A stretch of 64,000 nt of DNA from Archangium primigenium. Lineage in GTDB: Bacteria; Myxococcota; Myxococcia; Myxococcales; Myxococcaceae. The notes below the pieces were generated by a model. It did not search any database. It was given only the letters and a program-made list of their open reading frames with translations, and was not told the DNA's origin. Below are positions 45,138 to 54,900 of this stretch, in pieces (position 1 is the stretch's first letter; the number at the start of each line of letters is the position of its first letter). A program made the translations under genes and the position numbers. The stretch covers positions 2,294,001-2,358,000 of the forward strand of contig NZ_JADWYI010000001.1 of assembly GCF_016904885.1 (NCBI RefSeq). The letters are read 5' to 3'.

Positions 45138-46699
45138 GCAGTCATTCGGAGGAAGGCGCGCGGCGTCCGCCCGCGCTCGTGCCGTGGCTCGCCCTGGGGG
45201 CGGGGGCCGGGCTGTTGATGGGGCTGAACACGGAGTGGGCCGTGCTGCCCGGCTGGTGGATGGGCGCCCTGTTCCTCTTCTTCTCCCGGCAGACGCGTCC
45301 CGGAGTGGGGTTCGTGGGGCTCCTGGTGGCGAACACCGCCGCCGCCGGCGTGGCGAACCTCGGGGTGTTCCCGGGCTCCGTGGAGAGTGCCTTCGGCATG
45401 GCGCTGGGGGGCGCGGTCGTCGTCGCGGGGGTGTACCTGGCGGACCGGCTCCTCGTGGGGCCGCGGGGCTCCTTCGTGGGGACGCTCTTCCTGCCAGCGG
45501 CGATGACGGGGGTGGAGTTCTTCAGCAGCCAGGGCAACCCGTTCGGCACCTGGGGCGTGCTGGCCTACACCCAGGCCCGGGTGCCGGTGCTGGTGCAGCT
45601 CGTGTCGGTGACGGGACTGTGGGGCCTGACGTTCCTCTTGGTGTGGTTCGCCACCGTGGCCAACTGGGCCTTCGAGCACCGGGCGGCGGGGCGCCGTGTC
45701 CTGCCCGGGGTGGCGGTGTACGCGGGGGTGTTGGGGGCCGTCCTCGGCTTCGGCGTGCTGCGGCTCGCGATGGCCGGGAGCGTGGGCGCGCCCGTCCGGG
45801 TGGCGGGCATCACCGTGGCGGGGGAGCTGGCCAGGGGCCGCGAGGCGGGACTGGCCCGGCTCATGTCGGGTGAGCGCTTCGACGCGGAAGCCTGGCGCGC
45901 CTTCGCCGAGGCCTCGCGCCCGGTGAACGAGGAGCTGCTGCGCCTGTCACGGCGGGAGGCCGAGCGGGGGGCGAAGCTGCTCCTGTGGTCCGAGGGCAAC
46001 GCGGTGGTGCTGGCCGAGCAACTGGAGGCGCTCGTCGCGCGGGGCGGCGCGCTGGCGCGCGAGCGGGGCGTGTGGCTCGGCCTGTCGGTGGCGAGCTTCA
46101 CGCCGTCGGCGGAGCGGATGCTGCGCAACGAGCTCATTCTGGTAGGGCCAGACGGCGCGGTGGCGTGGCGCTACGTGAAGTCCCGGCCGGTGCCGGGATG
46201 GGAGGCGGAGCACTCCGAGCCGGGCAGCGCGGAGCCGGCGGTGGGCCCGGTCCCCGGTGTGGGCGTGGTGGGCGGCGCCATCTGCTTCGATGGAGACTTC
46301 CCGGAGGTGTTCGCCAGCGCGTCGGAGCGAGGGCTCGAGCTGCTGCTGCTGCCGTCGAGCGACTGGAAGGGCATCAGCCCGCTGCACACGCGGCAGGCGG
46401 TGTTCCGCGCGGTGGAGCGGGGCTTCAGCCTGGTGCGGCAGGTCAACCAGGGGCTCTCGGTGGCGGTGGACGGCTACGGGCGCGTGTATGGCGAGCGGGA
46501 CCACTTCACGGCCGAGGAGCGGGTGCTGCGCGCGGAATTGCCAGTCGGTCGGGTGCCCACGCTCTACGCGCGCATCGGGGACGCGGTGGGGCTGCTCTCC
46601 GGACTGTTCGCGCTGGGATGGGGGCTGCTGGCCGCCATCCGCGGGCTCGTCGCGCGGCGGCGCCGCGCCGTCCAGGCCGCCCGCGTTCAGTACGGGTAG
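45134..46699 (+). CDS. Apolipoprotein N-acyltransferase-like protein
   Basis: A 521-residue membrane protein: about six transmembrane helices in residues 15-225 followed by a periplasmic nitrilase-fold domain. The catalytic triad of Lnt is preserved: E287 (LLWSEGN), K349 (YVKSRPVPGWE) and C384 (GGAICFDGDFPE). A final helix (GLLSGLFALGWGLLAAI) anchors the end. Lnt transfers a third acyl chain to lipoproteins in the inner membrane. Control by a coupled PadR regulator and a divergent sequence suggest a specialised paralogue rather than the housekeeping enzyme; whether another Lnt exists elsewhere cannot be seen here. Confidence 0.85.
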   Translation: MSSHSEEGARRPPALVPWLALGAGAGLLMGLNTEWAVLPGWWMGALFLFFSRQTRPGVGFVGLLVANTAAAGVANLGVFPGSVESAFGMALGGAVVVAGVYLADRLLVGPRGSFVGTLFLPAAMTGVEFFSSQGNPFGTWGVLAYTQARVPVLVQLVSVTGLWGLTFLLVWFATVANWAFEHRAAGRRVLPGVAVYAGVLGAVLGFGVLRLAMAGSVGAPVRVAGITVAGELARGREAGLARLMSGERFDAEAWRAFAEASRPVNEELLRLSRREAERGAKLLLWSEGNAVVLAEQLEALVARGGALARERGVWLGLSVASFTPSAERMLRNELILVGPDGAVAWRYVKSRPVPGWEAEHSEPGSAEPAVGPVPGVGVVGGAICFDGDFPEVFASASERGLELLLLPSSDWKGISPLHTRQAVFRAVERGFSLVRQVNQGLSVAVDGYGRVYGERDHFTAEERVLRAELPVGRVPTLYARIGDAVGLLSGLFALGWGLLAAIRGLVARRRRAVQAARVQYG

Positions 46700-46852
46700 C
46701 GCTCCGCCGTGGACCGCGTGTCACGGATCATTCCAGTCCACATGGCGGATTCAAGTATTCTGTGAATTCATGGTTTTTAAGGTATTGCTTGGAAAACAAA
46801 TCTGCCGTACTGGAGTCGCTCTGCGGGAATGACCTTTTGCGCGGAGCGGCAC

Positions 46853-47740
46853 ATGCGGACGATGGCGAACGCGGTTCTCGGAATGGTGGTGGGCTCCTCC
46901 CTGGTGCTCGGTGGATGTGGCGCCGACGTGACCGGAGACGAGGCGGAGGCCGCCGAGAGCCTGGCGCTGGAGAGCAGCTGGGTCCCCGCCGACGCCCCCG
47001 TGCGCAAGGGCTACACCCGGAACGCCTCGGGCCGGCCGGTTCAGATGTCGTACACGGAGGTGGATGGGCAGGCCGTGGTCGAGGGCGACATCCTCGTGGG
47101 CTCCGTGCGGGAGGTCGACGCGCTCACCCGTGAGGTGGAGGCGGGCGGCGCGCGCTCGGGGCAGAGCGTGGCCATCACGGGCTCCAAGTACCGGTGGACC
47201 AACGCGCTGGTGCCGTACACGATCGACTCGGGACTGGCCAGCCAGAGCCGGGTGACGGACGCCATCGCGCACTGGCAGCAGAAGACGCGCGTGCGCTTCG
47301 TGCTGCGCACCTCCAGCAACGCCGCGAGCTACCCCAACTACATCACCTTCCGCACCAGCACTGGCTGCAGCTCCTCGGTGGGCATGCGCGGCGGCCAGCA
47401 GTTCATCAACCTGGCCACCGGGTGCAACACGGGCAGCACCATCCACGAAATCGGTCACGCCCTGGGCCTGTGGCATGAGCAGAGCCGCGAGGACCGCAAC
47501 AACCACGTCACCATCCGCTGGGAGAACATCGAGGCGGGCAAGGAGCACAACTTCGATCAGCACATCACCGACGCGGACGATCTGATCGCCTACGACTTCG
47601 GCTCCATCATGCACTACGGCGCCACGGCCTTCTCCAAGAACGGCCAGCCCACCATCCAGACCAAGGGCGGCCAGAGCATCGGGCAGCGCACGTCGCTGAG
47701 CGCCACGGACATCAGCGCCGTGGGCAAGCTCTACCCGTAA
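46853..47740 (+). CDS. Astacin-family (M12A) metalloprotease, predicted lipoprotein
   Basis: A 295-residue protein. The start at 46853 is chosen because GGAG precedes it at normal spacing; ATGs at 46829 and 46862 are alternatives. The signal ends in VLGGC, suggesting lipidation. A propeptide of about 80 residues precedes the catalytic domain, which contains HEIGHALGLWHEQSREDR (zinc ligands H198, H202, H208 and catalytic E199) and the Met-turn SIMHYGATAFS. Both are perfect astacin signatures. It should cleave proteins outside the cell, activated by removal of the propeptide. Confidence 0.92.
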   Translation: MRTMANAVLGMVVGSSLVLGGCGADVTGDEAEAAESLALESSWVPADAPVRKGYTRNASGRPVQMSYTEVDGQAVVEGDILVGSVREVDALTREVEAGGARSGQSVAITGSKYRWTNALVPYTIDSGLASQSRVTDAIAHWQQKTRVRFVLRTSSNAASYPNYITFRTSTGCSSSVGMRGGQQFINLATGCNTGSTIHEIGHALGLWHEQSREDRNNHVTIRWENIEAGKEHNFDQHITDADDLIAYDFGSIMHYGATAFSKNGQPTIQTKGGQSIGQRTSLSATDISAVGKLYP

Positions 47741-47816
47741 GTGCCTCGCGAGCCCGCTTCCGTGCGCGCGGCCGGGGACTCCTCTTCGGCGTTCCGGGAG
47801 CCCCGGCGGGGTTCAC

Positions 47817-48032
47817 TCACGACCCGCCGGCGCGACGGCGCCGGGCGGCGTAGGGCAGCACGAACAAATACAGCCCCGTGAACAGCAGCACGAGGAGCGG
47901 GGGCAGCGCCAGGAAGCCCACCCAGGTGGCCGTCGAGCCCCGGGCCAGCGCGACCATGTTGATGATGACGGCCACCGTGAAGGCCAGCGACAGCCAGCGG
48001 TGGGACTGCCTTATCCAGTGGTTCCAGTTCAA
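47817..48032 (-). CDS. Small membrane protein
   Basis: A 71-residue protein with two hydrophobic helices (LSLAFTVAVIINMVAL and VGFLALPPLLVLLFTGLYLFVLP), a basic-aromatic N-terminus (WNHWIRQSHRW) and an Arg-rich end. It follows the SRPBCC gene on the same strand by 33 bases and is probably the last gene of that operon. The family is common next to ArsR/SRPBCC pairs but has no known function. Confidence 0.65.
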   Translation of the reverse strand: MNWNHWIRQSHRWLSLAFTVAVIINMVALARGSTATWVGFLALPPLLVLLFTGLYLFVLPYAARRRRAGGS

Positions 48033-48065
48033 GACAGACTCCTGTCGATGCGAGCCGCGTGCGGC

Positions 48066-48506
48066 TCAGGGAATGCGCGGGAGCAGCTCGACGAGCCTTC
48101 CGCCCATCATCTTCCAGCCGTAGCGCGCGCCGCCGAAGTTCTGCTTCTGGTCCGGCTTGAAGCCCGCGTGCACGAGCGACAGGCGCGTGCCCGACGCCGT
48201 GGGCGTGAGCGTGAACGTCACGACCGTGTCCATGCCGCCGACGACCCACGTGTAGCTGATTCTCCTGGGCGCCTCGGACTCGAGCAGCCGGCAGTTCACG
48301 AGGCCATCCCACCCGGGCATGGGCGGCGCCTGGAACGTGAAGGCCGTCCCCGGCGCGAGCTGGAGCCCGGCGACGGGCAGCAGCCACTCCGCGAGCAGCT
48401 CGGGGATGGTGAGCGCGCGCCACACCTTCTCCGGGGGGTGGTGCAAATCGAAGTCGAACGAGAGGGTCGCCGTCTGCGCGGGATCGGTCTTGTCGGTGGG
48501 TGTCAT
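48066..48506 (-). CDS. SRPBCC-domain (AHSA1-type) protein
   Basis: A 146-residue START/Bet v1-like protein: FDFDLHHPPEKVWRALTIPELLAEWLLP opens the fold and LSLVHAGFKPDQKQNFGGARYGWKMMGGRLVELL closes it, as in AHSA1/SRPBCC proteins. It probably binds a small hydrophobic ligand. The start overlaps the stop of the ArsR gene as ATGA, the usual coupled pair of ArsR regulator and SRPBCC protein. Confidence 0.88.
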   Translation of the reverse strand: MTPTDKTDPAQTATLSFDFDLHHPPEKVWRALTIPELLAEWLLPVAGLQLAPGTAFTFQAPPMPGWDGLVNCRLLESEAPRRISYTWVVGGMDTVVTFTLTPTASGTRLSLVHAGFKPDQKQNFGGARYGWKMMGGRLVELLPRIP

Positions 48507-48832
48507 TGGTCCATCTTGTCCAGCAGCTGCTCGAGGCGATCGACGCGCTCCGTCCAGAAGGCGCGGTAGTGCGAGATCCAATCCATGAGTGGTTTCATCC
48601 CGCGCGGCTCCACCCGGTAGAACACCCGGCGGCCCTCGCGCCGGCTGCTCACCATGCCGGCCTCCTTCAGCGCGGCCAGGTGCTGGGACACCGCGGGCTG
48701 AGAGATGGCGAAGCGCGCGGTGAGATCCTTCACCGCCGCTTCGCCCCGGGTGAGCGACTCGAAGATCGCGCGCCGGCTGGGGTCCGCCAATGCCTGGAAG
48801 ATCTTGTTCTCGGCCTCGGCCGCGCTCTGCAT
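48503..48832 (-). CDS. ArsR-family transcriptional regulator
   Basis: A 109-residue winged-helix regulator with KIFQALADPSRRAIFESLTRGEAAVKDL, the recognition helix ISQPAVSQHLAALKEAGMV and the wing RREGRRVFYRVEP. No Cys motif for metal sensing is present, as is normal for ArsR proteins paired with SRPBCC genes. The ATG at 48832 fits better than a TTG upstream. A perfect palindrome lies ten bases ahead of it. It is co-directional with the monooxygenase upstream. Confidence 0.92.
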   Translation of the reverse strand: MQSAAEAENKIFQALADPSRRAIFESLTRGEAAVKDLTARFAISQPAVSQHLAALKEAGMVSSRREGRRVFYRVEPRGMKPLMDWISHYRAFWTERVDRLEQLLDKMDQ

Positions 48833-48841
48833 GCACAACGA

Positions 48842-48857
48842 ATAAGCCGAGGCTTAT
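48842..48857. promoter_or_regulatory. Palindromic operator for the ArsR/SRPBCC operon
   Basis: ATAAGCC-GA-GGCTTAT: seven-base arms, perfect, between the stop of the monooxygenase gene and the ArsR start. Size, AT-rich arms and place fit an ArsR-family operator used for autorepression. Confidence 0.65.
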
Positions 48858-48863
48858 GGGTTG

Positions 48864-50075
48864 TCAAGCATGGGGCGCCGCGTGCGCCGCGTGGCCGTAG
48901 TCGGGCAGGTCGATCTTGTCCGCGGGCGGCGCCATCAGCTTGCCGAGGAGGTCGCGGATGCCGGGCTTCGTCGCGAGGTTGAGGACCCCACGCTGCAGCG
49001 CGATGCCGAAGCGCGTCCGGGGCTGGGCGATGCGCGGGCCCAGGCTCGGCACGTCCTGTCCCTGGTCGACGTAGGGCCGCAGGATGCGCTCGTAGGCGGC
49101 GAAGGCCTCGGCATGGTCGTCGTGACGCGACAGCTCGCCCGCCAGCACGTAGGCGCCGACCAGGCCCAGGCTCGTGCCCATGCCGCTGATGGGGGAGGGG
49201 GCGTAGGCCGCGTCGCCCACGAGCACGGTGCGGCCCTTGGACCAGTGGTCGAGCCGCACCTGGCCGATCATCTCGAAGTAGAAGTCGTCGGCCCGGGCGA
49301 GCCCTTCCAGCACGCGGGGCGTCTCCCAGCCTGCATCCGCGAAGCGCTCCGCCAGCATCCGCTTCTGCTCGTCGGGTGACAGCTTCTCGTAGCCGCAGGG
49401 CGCCTGCTGCAGGGTGAGCACGGCGTGCGTGTGGCCCCGCTTGTCCGGACGGAGGAACACGCTGCGTCCGCCCGGGGCGTTGTACCAACGCGCCAGCGCG
49501 CTGTCGTTCTCGCCCTTGGGGATGGTGAAGTAGCCCATGTAGAGATCGAGCGGCCGTCGCTGGGCGGCCTCTCCGAACACGAGCCGGCGCGTGGAGGAGC
49601 CAATCCCCTCGGCGGCGATGACGAGATCGAAGCGGCGCGGGCCGCCCTTCTTGAAGGTGACGGTGATTCCGTCCGCCTGGTCGTCCAGCGCCTCGATGGT
49701 GTCGCCGAAGAGGTACTCCGCGCCGCCGCGGCTGTGCTCATAGAGGATGCGCGCCAGGTCCCCCCGGAGGATCTCCAGCTCGGCGGTCGGGCCATTGCTC
49801 CCGAACGTCTCTTGATCGAACCGCGCCTCGACATGGTTGTCCGAGTCAACGAAGGCGATGCCCAGCTCGCCCGTGCCGGCCTCCATCGCCGTGCGCTCGA
49901 GCCCCATGCGCCGGAGCACCTCGCGGCCCGCGCCGCGCACGTCGATATTCTGGCCACTGTCCCGGAAGGCGGGGGCCCGCTCCAGGACGGTGACGGTCAT
50001 TCCGAAGCGGTGCAGCCACCAGGCAAGGGTGGGACCCGCGATACTGGCGCCAGTGATGAGCACGGTGCGTGACAT
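48864..50075 (-). CDS. FAD-dependent monooxygenase
   Basis: A 403-residue class A flavin monooxygenase of the UbiH/Tet(X)-like group. It has VLITGASIAGPTLAWWLHRFG (FAD fold), the DG-like IAAEGIGSSTRRLV stretch and GDAAYAPSPISGMGTSLGLVGAYVLA, the second FAD/NAD(P)H motif. Length and order are normal. It hydroxylates an aromatic or polyketide-like compound, possibly for detoxification, as relatives inactivate antibiotics. It heads a leftward gene group with ArsR and SRPBCC genes, but the operator between them suggests separate control. Confidence 0.9.
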   Translation of the reverse strand: MSRTVLITGASIAGPTLAWWLHRFGMTVTVLERAPAFRDSGQNIDVRGAGREVLRRMGLERTAMEAGTGELGIAFVDSDNHVEARFDQETFGSNGPTAELEILRGDLARILYEHSRGGAEYLFGDTIEALDDQADGITVTFKKGGPRRFDLVIAAEGIGSSTRRLVFGEAAQRRPLDLYMGYFTIPKGENDSALARWYNAPGGRSVFLRPDKRGHTHAVLTLQQAPCGYEKLSPDEQKRMLAERFADAGWETPRVLEGLARADDFYFEMIGQVRLDHWSKGRTVLVGDAAYAPSPISGMGTSLGLVGAYVLAGELSRHDDHAEAFAAYERILRPYVDQGQDVPSLGPRIAQPRTRFGIALQRGVLNLATKPGIRDLLGKLMAPPADKIDLPDYGHAAHAAPHA

Positions 50076-50373
50076 GGGCTTCTCCCGCGAGCGAATCCTC
50101 GCTCCGTCGGGATAACGGAACGTCGCGGAGGCGGAGCGCCAAAGTCATCCGCGACCCAGTGGGATAGCGCGGTGCGTGACACTGGATGCCTTTGTTCTCG
50201 TCGAGACAGTGAGAGGCATTCTTGTTATTCTCCACGCACTATCCAGGGAAGTCGGTTTTGACACCTCTGCTTGGAGGTGCACCGACGCAAGGGCTCCACG
50301 GAGCCCGGAGGGGAGCGCGCGATCCATGTGCCAGAAGCTCTGTGGAAACCAGTCGACCCATGAGGGCGAGCCC

Positions 50374-51855
50374 GTGAAGGCCGAGCCGTCCCGACGCGAC
50401 TTCCTCTCGGCGGGGGCGTCCGTGCTCGGCGCCGCGGCGATCTCCACGGCGGCCACGCCGGCGCGGGCGTCGTCCGCGCAGGGGGAGCAGACGCCGCCCC
50501 CCGAGACCGGTGCTCCGTCCCGGCGCTACCTGCTGCGGGGCGGCGCGGTGCTCAGCATGGATCCCCAGGTGGGCAACTTCGCCCAGGGGGACGTGCTCAT
50601 CGAGGGCAAGCGGATCGTGGCGGTGGGGGCGCGCCTGCAGGCGCCCGGCGCGGAGATCATCGACGCCTCGGGCACCATCGTCATGCCGGGCTTCGTCGAC
50701 ACCCACCACCACCAGTACCAGACCGCGCTGCGCAGCTACCTGTCGGACGGCCTGCTGTCCGACGACGGGCTGCCCCACGGCGAGAAGAACTACCTCGACT
50801 ACATCCACACCCGCATCACCCCGGTGTTCCGGCCGGAGGACGCCTACCTCGCCGAGCTCGTCGCGTCGCTCAGCCAGCTCGACGCGGGCGTGACCACGGT
50901 CGTGGACACGTCCCAGGTGGGTCACTCCCGACAGCACACCGACGCGGTCATCCGGGGGCTCCAGGACGCGGGTCGACGCGCGGTCTTCGTGTATTCACCC
51001 GGAGTGGGCCCCCAGAACATCTTCCCCCGGGATCTCCCGCGGATCCGGAGTCAGTACTTCTCCTCCACGGACCAGCTCTTGACCCTGGCCATGGGCGGCG
51101 AGGTGTTCGACCCCGCGTTCCGGACCTACTGGGCGCTCGGGCGCCAGAACAACCTGCCCATCGTGACGCACCTGGTTGGCGCGCTGGGTCAAGAGACGCT
51201 CGTGGAGCAGCTGGACAGCGAGCGCCTGCTGGGCCCGGACCTCGAGTTCATCCACGCCACGCGCCTCTCGGAGCGCTCCTGGCGGGCCATCGCCCGCGCG
51301 GGCGTGGGCATCTCGGTCGCCGCGCCCATCGAGATGACCATGCGGCACGGCATGCCGCCGCTCCAGGCCGCGCTCGACCATGGGGTCCAGCCCTCGCTGA
51401 GCACGGACGTGGAGTGCACCATGGCGGCGGACTTCTTCACCCAGATGCGCACGGTCTTCACGCTGCAGCGGGCGCTCATCAACGAGCGGGCGCTCAACGG
51501 CGAGCAGAACCTGCCCGAGCTGCTCACCTGCCGGGACGTCATCCGCTTCGCCACGGTGGAGGGGGCCCGCGTGGCCCGGCTGTCCCACAAGATTGGCTCG
51601 CTGACGCCGGGCAAGGAGGCCGACATCCTCATGCTGCGCGCGGACACCCTCAACGTGGCCCCGCTCAACAACGTGCCGGGGGCGGTCGTCACGCTGATGG
51701 ACCGCAGCAACGTGGACACGGTCATCGTCGCGGGGCGGATCCGCAAGTGGAAGGGCGCGCTCCTGGACGTGAACTGGCCGAGCCTCCTGCGCTCGCTCGA
51801 GGCATCCCGGGATTACCTGCTCCGGGCCGCGGGCGTTCCGCGGGCGCTCTTCTAG
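50374..51855 (+). CDS. Tat-exported amidohydrolase (cytosine deaminase/chlorohydrolase-like)
   Basis: A 493-residue amidohydrolase. A twin-arginine signal (SRRDFLSAGASVLGAAAISTAATPARA) supports a start near the GTG at 50374; an ATG 48 bases upstream is possible. The catalytic barrel has the first metal pair in FVDTHHHQYQTALRS, a His in VTHLVG, and the acidic residue in LSTDVE; the family C-terminus GSLTPGKEADILML is present. The subgroup acts on heterocyclic amines or halides using one zinc or iron. Periplasmic location is unusual for deaminases and suggests a scavenging or detoxifying role. Confidence 0.86.
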   Translation: MKAEPSRRDFLSAGASVLGAAAISTAATPARASSAQGEQTPPPETGAPSRRYLLRGGAVLSMDPQVGNFAQGDVLIEGKRIVAVGARLQAPGAEIIDASGTIVMPGFVDTHHHQYQTALRSYLSDGLLSDDGLPHGEKNYLDYIHTRITPVFRPEDAYLAELVASLSQLDAGVTTVVDTSQVGHSRQHTDAVIRGLQDAGRRAVFVYSPGVGPQNIFPRDLPRIRSQYFSSTDQLLTLAMGGEVFDPAFRTYWALGRQNNLPIVTHLVGALGQETLVEQLDSERLLGPDLEFIHATRLSERSWRAIARAGVGISVAAPIEMTMRHGMPPLQAALDHGVQPSLSTDVECTMAADFFTQMRTVFTLQRALINERALNGEQNLPELLTCRDVIRFATVEGARVARLSHKIGSLTPGKEADILMLRADTLNVAPLNNVPGAVVTLMDRSNVDTVIVAGRIRKWKGALLDVNWPSLLRSLEASRDYLLRAAGVPRALF

Positions 51856-51909
51856 CGAGCGGACCCGGAGAAAGTTGCACACGCCCGGGACAGGCGGTGG
51901 ACTCGCTCC

Positions 51910-54900
51910 ATGTTGAACCTTCCTGGCTACACGCTGCGCCGTCCCATTCGCGCCACCGACTCGAACCTGTTGTTCCAGGCGGTGCGCGAGGTGGATGCCG
52001 CGCCGGTCATCATCAAGACGCCGGCGGGCGCCAGCGTGGGCCCGGGCGAGGAGGAGCGCTACCGCCGGGAGCACGGCATCCTGCGGCGGCTGCTCGGCGT
52101 GCGGGGCGTCACCCGGCCCCAGGGGTGCGAGCGGGTCAACAACCGCCCCGTCCTGGTCCTGGAGGAGGTGCAGGGCGTGGCCCTGTCGGAGGCGGTGGGG
52201 CGGCCCTTCGAGCTCGCGCGCTTCCTGGAGCTGGCCGTGGCCCTGACGTCCACGCTGGCGGAGATCCACCTCCGGGGCGTCATCCACAAGGACCTCAAGC
52301 CCTCCAACATCATCGTCCTGCCCTCGGGCGAGCCGCGCATCATCGACTTCGGGGCCGCCACGCTGCAGCGCACCGAGCACGTGGACGTGGCCCAGACGCA
52401 CCTCATCGAGGGGACGCTGGCCTACATGTCCCCGGAGCAGACCGGGCGCATGAACCGCTCGGTGGACTACCGCACCGACTTCTACTCGCTGGGCGTGACG
52501 TTCTACGAGCTGCTCACCGGGGCCCGGCCGTTCCAGGGGCGGGACGCGCTCGAGTGGTTCCACGCGCACATGGCCCAGATGCCGAGGCCGCCGCACGAGC
52601 TGGTGGCCAGCGTGCCGCCCGTGCTGTCCGCGATCGTCATGCGCTGCCTGGCCAAGGTCGCGGAGGACCGCTACCAGAGCGCCGAGGGGCTGCGGCACGA
52701 CCTGGCGGAGTGCGTGGAGGGCCTGCGCCGGGGGGCCCTGGAGTCCTTCGTGCTGGGCAAGCGGGACATCCCCAGCCGGTTCCAGCTCCCCCAGCGGCTC
52801 TACGGGCGCGAGGCCCACGTCGCCACCCTGCTCCAGGGCTTCGAGCGGATCGTCGGGGGCGGCAGGCCCGAGCTCATGCTGGTGCGCGGCTACTCCGGCA
52901 TCGGCAAGTCGTCGGTGGTGCACGAGCTGCTCAAGCCCGTGGTCCAGCGGCGCGGCTTCTTCCTGAGCGGCAAGTTCGATCAGCTCCAGCGGGACGTGCC
53001 CTACGCCACCCTGGCCCAGGCCATCCGGGGCCTGGTGCGCCAGTTGCTCGCGGGCACCGATGAGGAGGTAGCCCGCTGGCGCGAGCGCCTGGACGAGGCC
53101 CTGCGGGGCAACGGCCAGGTCCTCATGGAGCTGATTCCGCAATTGGTGCTGCTCATGGGTCCGCAGCCCGCGGTGCCGGAGCTGCCGCCCGCCGAGTCAC
53201 AGCGCCGCTTCACGCAGGTGTTCCTGCAGTTCCTCGGCGTCTTCGCCACCGTCGAGCATCCGCTCGTCATGTTCCTGGACGACCTGCAATGGGCGGATCT
53301 GGCCAGCCTGCGACTCCTGCGGGCGCTGCTCACCGAGGACGAGGCGCCGCCGGCGCTGTGGATCGGCGCCTACCGGGACAACGAGGTCAGCCCCTCCCAT
53401 CCGCTGATGATGATGCTCGGCGAGGTGCACGAGGCGAAGGTCCGGGTGACCGGGCTCCAGCTCGAGCCGCTGAGCCTGGTGCAGCTCCAGGAACTCGTGG
53501 GCGATGCGCTCCCGGGCGCGGGGGCGGAGCTCGTCGTGCCGCTGGCGGAGCAGGTGCACCAGAAGACGGGCGGCAATCCCTTCTTCCTCCTGCAGTTGAT
53601 GCAGGCGCTGCACCACGATGGCCTGCTGCTGCGCACGAGCGGGGGCGGCTGGCGGTGGGATGCCGAGGGCGTCCGGTCCCGGGGCTACTCGGACAACATC
53701 GTCGACTTCATGGCGCGCAACCTCCACCAGTTGCCCGTGAGCACCCAGCGCCTGCTGCCCCTGGCGGCGTGTGTGGGCAACGTCTTCTCGCTCGGACTGC
53801 TGGCGCTCGTCGCCGGCCTGTCGGTGGACGAGGTGGAGCGGGGCCTGGAGCCGGCGCTCCAGGAGGGCCTGGTGGTGCGCGGGGAGCTGGAGCAGTACCG
53901 GTTCCTGCATGACCGCATCCAGCAGGCGGCGCACTCGCTCATCCCCGAGTCCGAGCGCGAGGCGGTCCACCTGCGCATCGGGCGCCTGTTGCTCGAGCGG
54001 CTGTCGGCGGAGAAGGTGCGCGAGAAGCTCTTCGAGATCGTGAGCCAGCTCAACGTCGGGGTGGGGCGCATCCAGGAGCCCGGGGAGCGCCACCGGCTCG
54101 CGCGCCTGAACGCCGAGGCGGGTGGGAAGGCCCGGGCCTCGAGCGCGCACGGCTCGGCCGCCGCCTACCTCGCCATGGCCTTCTCGCTCATCCCGGGTGA
54201 CCCCTGGGAGACGGACCCGTCGCTGGCCTTCCAGGTGCGGCTGGATCGGGCGAGCAGTGAGCTCATGAGCGGCCAGCTCGCCGAGGCCCGCCGCCTCCTG
54301 GAGGACCTGTGCGCCCGGGCCGGGAGCCGCGCGGACATCGCCGCCGCGCACAGCCTGCGGCACGAGGTGCACCTGCTCTCCGGCGAGATCGAGGCCTCGG
54401 TCCACTGCCTCCTGGCGGGCCTGTCCCGGCTGGGCATGCCCATGTCCCCGCACCCCTCCTGGGAGGAGGCCGTGGCGGCCCGGGAGGAGGTCCAGGCGCT
54501 GCTCGGCGACCGCGCCATCGAGAGCCTCGTCGAGCTGCCGTTGATGACGGACGCGGACATGAAGCCGGTGATGCGCCTGTTGGGCCGCCTCTTCCCGTCC
54601 GCCTACTTCACCGACAACAACCTGCTCATCCTGCACGTCTGCCGGATGGTCTCGCTGAGCCTGCGCTACGGCCACACCCCCGAGTCGGCGATCGGCTACA
54701 GCTCGCTCGGCATCCTGCTCGGCACCTTCTTCAAGAGCTACCAGGAGGGCTACGCCTATGGCGTGCTCGCTCGCGCGGTCGTGGACCGGCACGAGCTGAC
54801 CCTGGAGCGGGTCCGGGTGCTCTTCAACCTGGAGATGATCAGCTACTGGTGCCGGCCCCTGGCCGAGGCGCACGCGCACGCGCTGAGTGCCTTCGAGCAC

